A stretch of DNA of 64,000 nucleotides from an uncultured Clostridia bacterium (lineage in GTDB: Bacteria; Bacillota; Clostridia; Oscillospirales; Ruminococcaceae): assembly GCA_947627905.1 (NCBI GenBank), contig CANQXX010000003.1, positions 1-64,000 of the forward strand, written 5' to 3'. The notes beneath the pieces are model-generated. The model ran no database searches. It had not been told where the DNA came from and worked only from the letters and a program-made list of their open reading frames with translations. A program made the position numbers and the translations under genes. Shown piece by piece: positions 59,194 through 64,000 of the stretch; position 1 is the first letter of the stretch, and every line of letters begins with the position of its first letter.

Positions 59194-60393
59194 TTATTTC
59201 AGAATTTTGCAGATATCCTCAAAAGGCTCAAGGCTCCGTCTGAGAATACCATTCATATGAGCGATAGCCGTTCCGTAATTGGTTATTGGAATGCCGCTTT
59301 CTTCGGCACAGCGGTAACGGTATCTGACTTCTCTCTCGTTAAGCATACACGCTCCGCAGTGAATTATCATTCTGTATCCGTTCAGATCGTCGGGAAATTC
59401 CGTTCCGGAAGTAAAATCAAAAGAAATTTCCTTGCCGGAATGTTTTTTTATCCATTTCGGGAGCTTTACCGTTCCGATATCATCACATTGCCTGTGATGC
59501 GTACAGCCCTCGGAAATAAGTATCCTGTCGCCGTTTTCCAGATGATCCAGACATACCGCGCCTTTCACAGCCGTTTCAAGTATTCCCTTATACCTTGCAA
59601 AAAGTATTGAAAATGAAGTCAGCAGAATATCCTCCGGAACTATAGCCGAAACTTTCCCGAAAGCCTGACTGTCCGTAACTACGAGCTTCGGCTTGTGTCC
59701 CAGTTTTTGCAGAGTTTCGGCAAGCTCTGTTTCTCGTACAACTACCGATATCCCTCCTGCTTCGAGAATATCCCTTATAGTCTGCTGCTGAGGAAGTATT
59801 AGACGTCCTTTTGGTGCGGCTGAATCAATAGGAACTACAAGAACTACAGTATCAAGAGGGGCGATCAGATCGGCAATTATCCTTTTGCCGTTATCCTTGA
59901 TCTCAGAAAGAGCTATTATCGCTTTTTTAAGTTCTTCTATGCCTTCTTTTTTCAGCGCGCTGCCATAATAATGACCGTCTTTCCTGCGCACGCCTTCAGG
60001 CATGGCATCGGTCTTGTTGTGAAATATCACATACGGTATATTCTTGCTTTTTATACGTTCAATAAGAGCAATATCCTGCGGAGATTCCTCCGCTCCGCAC
60101 ACAACTAAAACCGCAATATCGGTCTTGTTCAGCATCTGATAGCTTTTTTTTACGCGGAGCGCTCCAAGCTCGCCTTCATCGTCGATACCCGGCGTATCTA
60201 TCATGACCACCGGACCGAGAGGAAGCATTTCCATTGCTTTCAGGACAGGGTCCGTAGTAGTTCCGCTGACATCGGAAACGATCGCTATATCCTGATTTGT
60301 AAGGGCATTCATAACGCTGGATTTGCCTGCATTTCTCATGCCGAATATTCCTATATGTATCCTGTCCGCCGATGGTGTATCATTAAGTCCCAT
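59194..60393 (-). CDS. hydF: [FeFe]-hydrogenase maturation GTPase HydF
   Basis: IGIFGMRNAGKSSVMNALTNQDIAIVSDVSGTTTDPV; C-terminal CTHHRQCDDIG / IHCGACMLNERE; start 60393 preferred over 60471. Confidence 0.96.
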   Translation of the reverse strand: MGLNDTPSADRIHIGIFGMRNAGKSSVMNALTNQDIAIVSDVSGTTTDPVLKAMEMLPLGPVVMIDTPGIDDEGELGALRVKKSYQMLNKTDIAVLVVCGAEESPQDIALIERIKSKNIPYVIFHNKTDAMPEGVRRKDGHYYGSALKKEGIEELKKAIIALSEIKDNGKRIIADLIAPLDTVVLVVPIDSAAPKGRLILPQQQTIRDILEAGGISVVVRETELAETLQKLGHKPKLVVTDSQAFGKVSAIVPEDILLTSFSILFARYKGILETAVKGAVCLDHLENGDRILISEGCTHHRQCDDIGTVKLPKWIKKHSGKEISFDFTSGTEFPDDLNGYRMIIHCGACMLNEREVRYRYRCAEESGIPITNYGTAIAHMNGILRRSLEPFEDICKILK

Positions 60394-60430
60394 ATGACTT
60401 TCTCCTTTAACATTATTGGTCATGCGGAAA

Positions 60431-61855
60431 TTAAAATCTGAAATCTCTGCTTCCCTGCTCGATCTTGGCAAGATTATCTATGACAATTCCCCTGACCTTA
60501 TCATTTGGAACATTATTTATCTCGCTTTCGATCAGCTTGTTTCCTACTGCAATGGTATCTTCACTTGCGTAGTCCATAAGATATTCTTTAAGGGTCATAA
60601 GCGCGTTGGGGTGGCAGCAGTTCTGTATCTGACCGTTCTTGCAGAGGGTCATAAATCTGTCTCCCGTTCTTCCCTCACGGTAGCAAGCTGTGCAGAAGCT
60701 CGGTATATATCCCAGCTTCATAAGCCAGTTTACAACTTCGTCAAGCGAGCGCTGATCGGAAACATCAAACTGTTCTGTGTCGTGAGGTCTTTCCTCAGGA
60801 GTATAGCCCGCATATCCGCCTACGGAAGTTCTTGAACCGCCGGATATCTGAGAAATTCCGAGGCTCAGCGCTTTTGCGCGGACAGCTTCGCTCTCACGGG
60901 TAGAAATTATCATTCCTGTATACGGAACTGCAATTCTTATGCAGGCGATGATCTTTGCGAATGTATCGTCCGAAATACCGTTATCAAAAGCAGTCGGATC
61001 GATATCATCAGCTTTCTTTACACGGGGAACGCTTATTGTGTGAGGTCCTACGCCATGTACGGCTTCAAGATGTTCAGCGTGCATGAGAAGTCCTGCAAAT
61101 TCATAACGGTACATTTCCAGTCCGAAAAGAACGCCCAGACCAACATCGTCTATGCCGCCGTCCATTGCCCTGTCCATAGCTTCGGTATGATAAGCGTAAT
61201 CGTGCTTAGGTCCTGCGGGGTGGAGCTTTTCATAGCTTTCCTTGTGATAAGTCTCCTGAAAGAGTATGTATGTGCCTATTCCGGCTTCTTTCAGCTTACG
61301 GTAATTTTCTACGGTAGTAGCGGCAATGTTTACATTCACACGCCTGATAGCGCCGTTCTTGTGCTTTATTCCGTAAATGGTCTTTATGCTTTCGAGAACA
61401 TATTCTATAGGATTGTTTACCGGATCTTCTCCTGTTTCAAGAGCCAGACGCTTGTGTCCCATATCCTGAAGTGCGATAACCTCATTCCTTATTTCTTCCT
61501 GCGTCAGCTTTTTGCGCGGAATGTGCTTGTTCTGGCGGTGATACGGACAGTATACGCAGCTGTTTATACAGTAATTTGAAAGATACAGCGGCGCGAACAT
61601 TACTATCCTGTTGCCGTAAAAATCCTTCTTTATCTGCTTTGCAAGCTCATAGATACGCTGATTTCTGTCCTCAAGAGTGCAGTCAAGGAGCACAGCCGCG
61701 TCACGGTGGGAAAGTCCCTTGCGCTTTTCCGCCTTTTCAAGGATTTCGTCTATGAGTTCCGCGTTGTCCTTGTTCTTCTCGGCATAAGCCAGAGTTTCGA
61801 GAATTTCCTCATCGTTGATAAAGTCTTCTGCTTTAAGTGATCTTGGATCGTACAT
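60431..61855 (-). CDS. hydG: [FeFe]-hydrogenase maturation radical SAM HydG
   Basis: FAPLYLSNYCINSCVYCPYHRQNKHIPRKKLTQEEI; CTACYREGRTGDRFM; start 61855 (SD GGAGG). Confidence 0.97.
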   Translation of the reverse strand: MYDPRSLKAEDFINDEEILETLAYAEKNKDNAELIDEILEKAEKRKGLSHRDAAVLLDCTLEDRNQRIYELAKQIKKDFYGNRIVMFAPLYLSNYCINSCVYCPYHRQNKHIPRKKLTQEEIRNEVIALQDMGHKRLALETGEDPVNNPIEYVLESIKTIYGIKHKNGAIRRVNVNIAATTVENYRKLKEAGIGTYILFQETYHKESYEKLHPAGPKHDYAYHTEAMDRAMDGGIDDVGLGVLFGLEMYRYEFAGLLMHAEHLEAVHGVGPHTISVPRVKKADDIDPTAFDNGISDDTFAKIIACIRIAVPYTGMIISTRESEAVRAKALSLGISQISGGSRTSVGGYAGYTPEERPHDTEQFDVSDQRSLDEVVNWLMKLGYIPSFCTACYREGRTGDRFMTLCKNGQIQNCCHPNALMTLKEYLMDYASEDTIAVGNKLIESEINNVPNDKVRGIVIDNLAKIEQGSRDFRF

Positions 61856-61889
61856 TGCAATTTCCTCCATGATAAATATTTAAAATTTT

Positions 61890-62942
61890 TTATTTTTTAA
61901 AATCTCCTCTGTCCGTTACCAGTTCGTAGCCTACAGAGCTTATGCGCCGTCCGAGACAAGCTATACATTCCGCCGCTTCATCGCCGGTACATATCTTGTT
62001 ATCGTAAAGAAGATATTTTTTACGGACATCTTTCGGGGACAAATTCGGCATAACAACATTTGCGCCTGCTAAAATGCCTTTTTCCCTGCCTTTGGGGTGA
62101 ATTGTCCCAAGAGCTGTTGTTGCCGGAAGAAGAACGTGCGGAACTATCAGCCGTACCAGTCCCAGCATTAGCAGGGTCATTTCAAGAGTTCCTGCTTTTT
62201 CGTCTTTGAACGGCGTATCATGATGCGGGATAAACGGACCTATCCCCACCATATGCGGCTGCAGATCGTGAATATAAATAAGATCCTCCGCAAGATTTTC
62301 CGCCGTCTGGAAGGGCGAACCAACCATAAATCCGCAGCCTGTCTGGAAGCCGATATCTTTAAGATCGTCAAGACATCTCTTGCGGTTCTCCGGGGAAAGT
62401 TCTTTAGGGTGCAGCTTATGGTAATGCCCATTATTGGCGGTCTCATGCCTAAGAAGATACCTGTCTGCGCCCGCGGCAAAATATTTTTCGTAGCTTTCGC
62501 GGCTTTTTTCGCCTATAGAAAGCGTTACCGCACAGTCCGGGAACTGCTTTTTTATCGACGAAACTATATCGCATATCATTTCATCGGAATAATGGCTGTC
62601 CTCGCCGCCTTGCAGTACGAACGTGCGAAATCCGAGCTCATGACCCGTTTCACAGCATTCCAGTATCTGTTCTTTAGAAAGCCGGTAGCGCTCGGCATTT
62701 TTTGCGCTCCGCCTTATACCGCAGTAGAAACAATCATTTTTGCAGTAATTGGTAAATTCAATAAGTCCACGCATATAGACCGCTTTTCCGTAGACTTTTT
62801 CCCGTATATCCCTTGCTTTTGCAAAAAGGTATTCATCGTTTTCCGGAGCATGATCCCGGATAATTTCCGTAAATTCCGATCCTGAAAGAATATGTTCCTT
62901 TTCAAGTTTATCTATAAGCGCGTTAATCCTGTCCATTTTCAT
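61890..62942 (-). CDS. hydE: [FeFe]-hydrogenase maturation radical SAM HydE
   Basis: GLIEFTNYCKNDCFYCGIRRSAKNAERYRLSKEQIL; MVGSPFQT. Confidence 0.96.
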   Translation of the reverse strand: MKMDRINALIDKLEKEHILSGSEFTEIIRDHAPENDEYLFAKARDIREKVYGKAVYMRGLIEFTNYCKNDCFYCGIRRSAKNAERYRLSKEQILECCETGHELGFRTFVLQGGEDSHYSDEMICDIVSSIKKQFPDCAVTLSIGEKSRESYEKYFAAGADRYLLRHETANNGHYHKLHPKELSPENRKRCLDDLKDIGFQTGCGFMVGSPFQTAENLAEDLIYIHDLQPHMVGIGPFIPHHDTPFKDEKAGTLEMTLLMLGLVRLIVPHVLLPATTALGTIHPKGREKGILAGANVVMPNLSPKDVRKKYLLYDNKICTGDEAAECIACLGRRISSVGYELVTDRGDFKK

Positions 62943-63192
62943 TCTCCGATAATCTGGCATAAACCGTTTTTGCTGAAACGCCGTCCAGTCTGCCGAGCTT
63001 TCCTGACATGGCGCTTATAACGTCGGTAGGAGCGTCCACCGCAACGCTTATTATTGAAACATTTCTTTCCTTATACGGGATACCCATTCTGCCGATTATG
63101 TACTGACCGTAATGGTGCAGTATATCATTGATCTTCTGTGCGGAATCGAAATTTTCCACAACTATGCCTATAAGCGCAACTCTTGTTTCCAT
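62923..63192 (-). CDS. TM1266-family iron-only hydrogenase system regulator
   Basis: METRVALIGIVVENFDSAQKINDILHHYGQYIIGRMGIPYKERNVSIISVAVDAPTDVISAMSGKLGRL; start ATG 63192 with SD GGAGG. Confidence 0.92.
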   Translation of the reverse strand: METRVALIGIVVENFDSAQKINDILHHYGQYIIGRMGIPYKERNVSIISVAVDAPTDVISAMSGKLGRLDGVSAKTVYARLSENENGQD

Positions 63193-63208
63193 TACATTCC
63201 TCCAAATC

Positions 63209-63239
63209 AAAAACGCCTGCCGACATTTAACGGCAGGCG
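63209..63239 (-). terminator. leader (attenuator) terminator upstream of the hyd maturation operon
   Basis: Minus strand CGCCTGCCG-ttaaatgt-CGGCAGGCG-TTTTT, 9-bp perfect stem. Confidence 0.85.
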
Positions 63240-63274
63240 CAGATACAGCGTAACAAATTTACATTATGAGCCAT
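63227..63274 (-). CDS. candidate Cys-rich leader peptide MAHNVNLLRCICACR
   Basis: ATG GCT CAT AAT GTA AAT TTG TTA CGC TGT ATC TGC GCC TGC CGT TAA; SD AGGAG 7 nt upstream of ATG; stop in the terminator loop. Confidence 0.7.
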   Translation of the reverse strand: MAHNVNLLRCICACR

Positions 63275-63363
63275 GCCTTTCTCCTCAGAAAAACTTCGGA
63301 AGTCAGTGCAGAACCTATTAAATTCACGCTTCCGGTCAGAAATATCTTTCCGGTCACGATGAT

Positions 63364-63392
63364 ATTATAACACACCTTCTGCATATTTGCAA
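63364..63392 (-). promoter_or_regulatory. promoter of the hyd leader transcript
   Basis: Minus strand TTGCAA-17 bp-TATAAT. Confidence 0.8.
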
Positions 63393-63461
63393 TAGGCTTC
63401 AGCGAAAAAATTATACCATATCGGTAAATTTTTATTAAGAAAATATTTCCGAAGAAAAACA

Positions 63462-64000
63462 TCATTTCCCCGGAAATTCATTTGCCCTTTCAATTGTTTC
63501 CAGCAGAAAACCGTCAAGTTTTGCAATGGCCTTTTCTTTCAGGCACTCCGGGATCGGGTAAACAGCTTCCGCTATGCTTCCGGCAATTGCAGCTATGGTA
63601 TCGCTGTCACCGCCTATGGAAATTGCTTCGGAAATAACATCTTCAAAATCATTTCCCGTAAGGAACGCTTTTATCGCCTGCGGAACAGAGCCTTGGCAGG
63701 AAACGTCAAATTCATATCCGTTCCGTATTTCGTCAAGTGTGAAATCCAAATCATAATATCCCGAAGCATACTCTTCTACATCGGATCTTGAAGCTCCTGT
63801 TCTCATCAGAAATATTGAACCGGCAACGGCCTTTGCTCCCTTGATACCCTCCGGGTGGTCATGCGTCACTCTTGCGGAAATTTCGCCCAGAAGCTCAGCT
63901 TCTTTTAAAGTTGCCGCCGCCCAGCCCGCAAAAGAAGCCCTCATTGCCGAACCGTTCCCCCAACTGTTATAAGGTTCATGTACGTCAGAAAATATCCACC
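63462..64000 (-). CDS. ADP-ribosylglycohydrolase family protein (partial, 5' end outside window)
   Basis: Translating past the ORF-track start gives WIFSDVHEPYNSWGNGSAMRASFAGWAA; later ISIGGDSDTIAAIAGSIAEA. Confidence 0.9.
   Translation of the reverse strand, partial: WIFSDVHEPYNSWGNGSAMRASFAGWAAATLKEAELLGEISARVTHDHPEGIKGAKAVAGSIFLMRTGASRSDVEEYASGYYDLDFTLDEIRNGYEFDVSCQGSVPQAIKAFLTGNDFEDVISEAISIGGDSDTIAAIAGSIAEAVYPIPECLKEKAIAKLDGFLLETIERANEFPGK

Noticed and set aside
63259-63465. 68-aa minus-strand ORF between the ADP-ribosylglycohydrolase gene and the hyd operon
   Set aside because: Spans the leader promoter and overlaps the leader peptide in a different frame; hydrophobic/basic translation without signature. 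The promoter-leader-terminator reading explains the region better
1-64000. CRISPR arrays, prophage, IS elements
   Set aside because: No regularly spaced repeats, cas genes, transposases, integrases or phage structural genes were recognised in the ORF translations

Overview
The window is 64 kb of a low-GC, spore-forming Firmicute (Clostridia; gene content and order look like Oscillospiraceae/Ruminococcaceae, but this is inference). Most of it is chromosomal core: maf, fhs, spoIIR, nrdR, feoA/feoA/feoB, a Bce-type two-component/ABC module, rimI-dusB, polA, rdgB, ftsY, smc, rnc, plsX, trmFO, topA, dprA, infC-rpmI-rplT, addAB, a 3-methyladenine glycosylase, and the [FeFe]-hydrogenase maturation operon (TM1266-like regulator-hydE-hydG-hydF). 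Two tRNAs are present (Leu-GAG, Thr-GGT). I saw no rRNA, CRISPR array, prophage or transposase. The most interesting observation is on the minus strand just upstream of the hydrogenase maturation operon. There a near-consensus promoter drives a ~145-nt leader containing an unannotated 15-codon ORF with a good Shine-Dalgarno, MAHNVNLLRCICACR*. Its Cys codons (TGT, TGC, TGC) run into the 5' arm of a perfect 9-bp intrinsic terminator that ends just before the SD of the first operon gene, which is the architecture of a cysteine-responsive attenuator. Other points: a shared palindrome TAGTTAG-N6-CTAACTA over the feo and DUF2325 promoters; an exact BceR-type TTACA-N4-TGTAA operator before bceAB; an FtsY whose acidic extension is at the C-terminus; a 1417-aa helical-repeat/zinc-ribbon protein; and two promoter-driven intergenic regions that look like structured RNAs.
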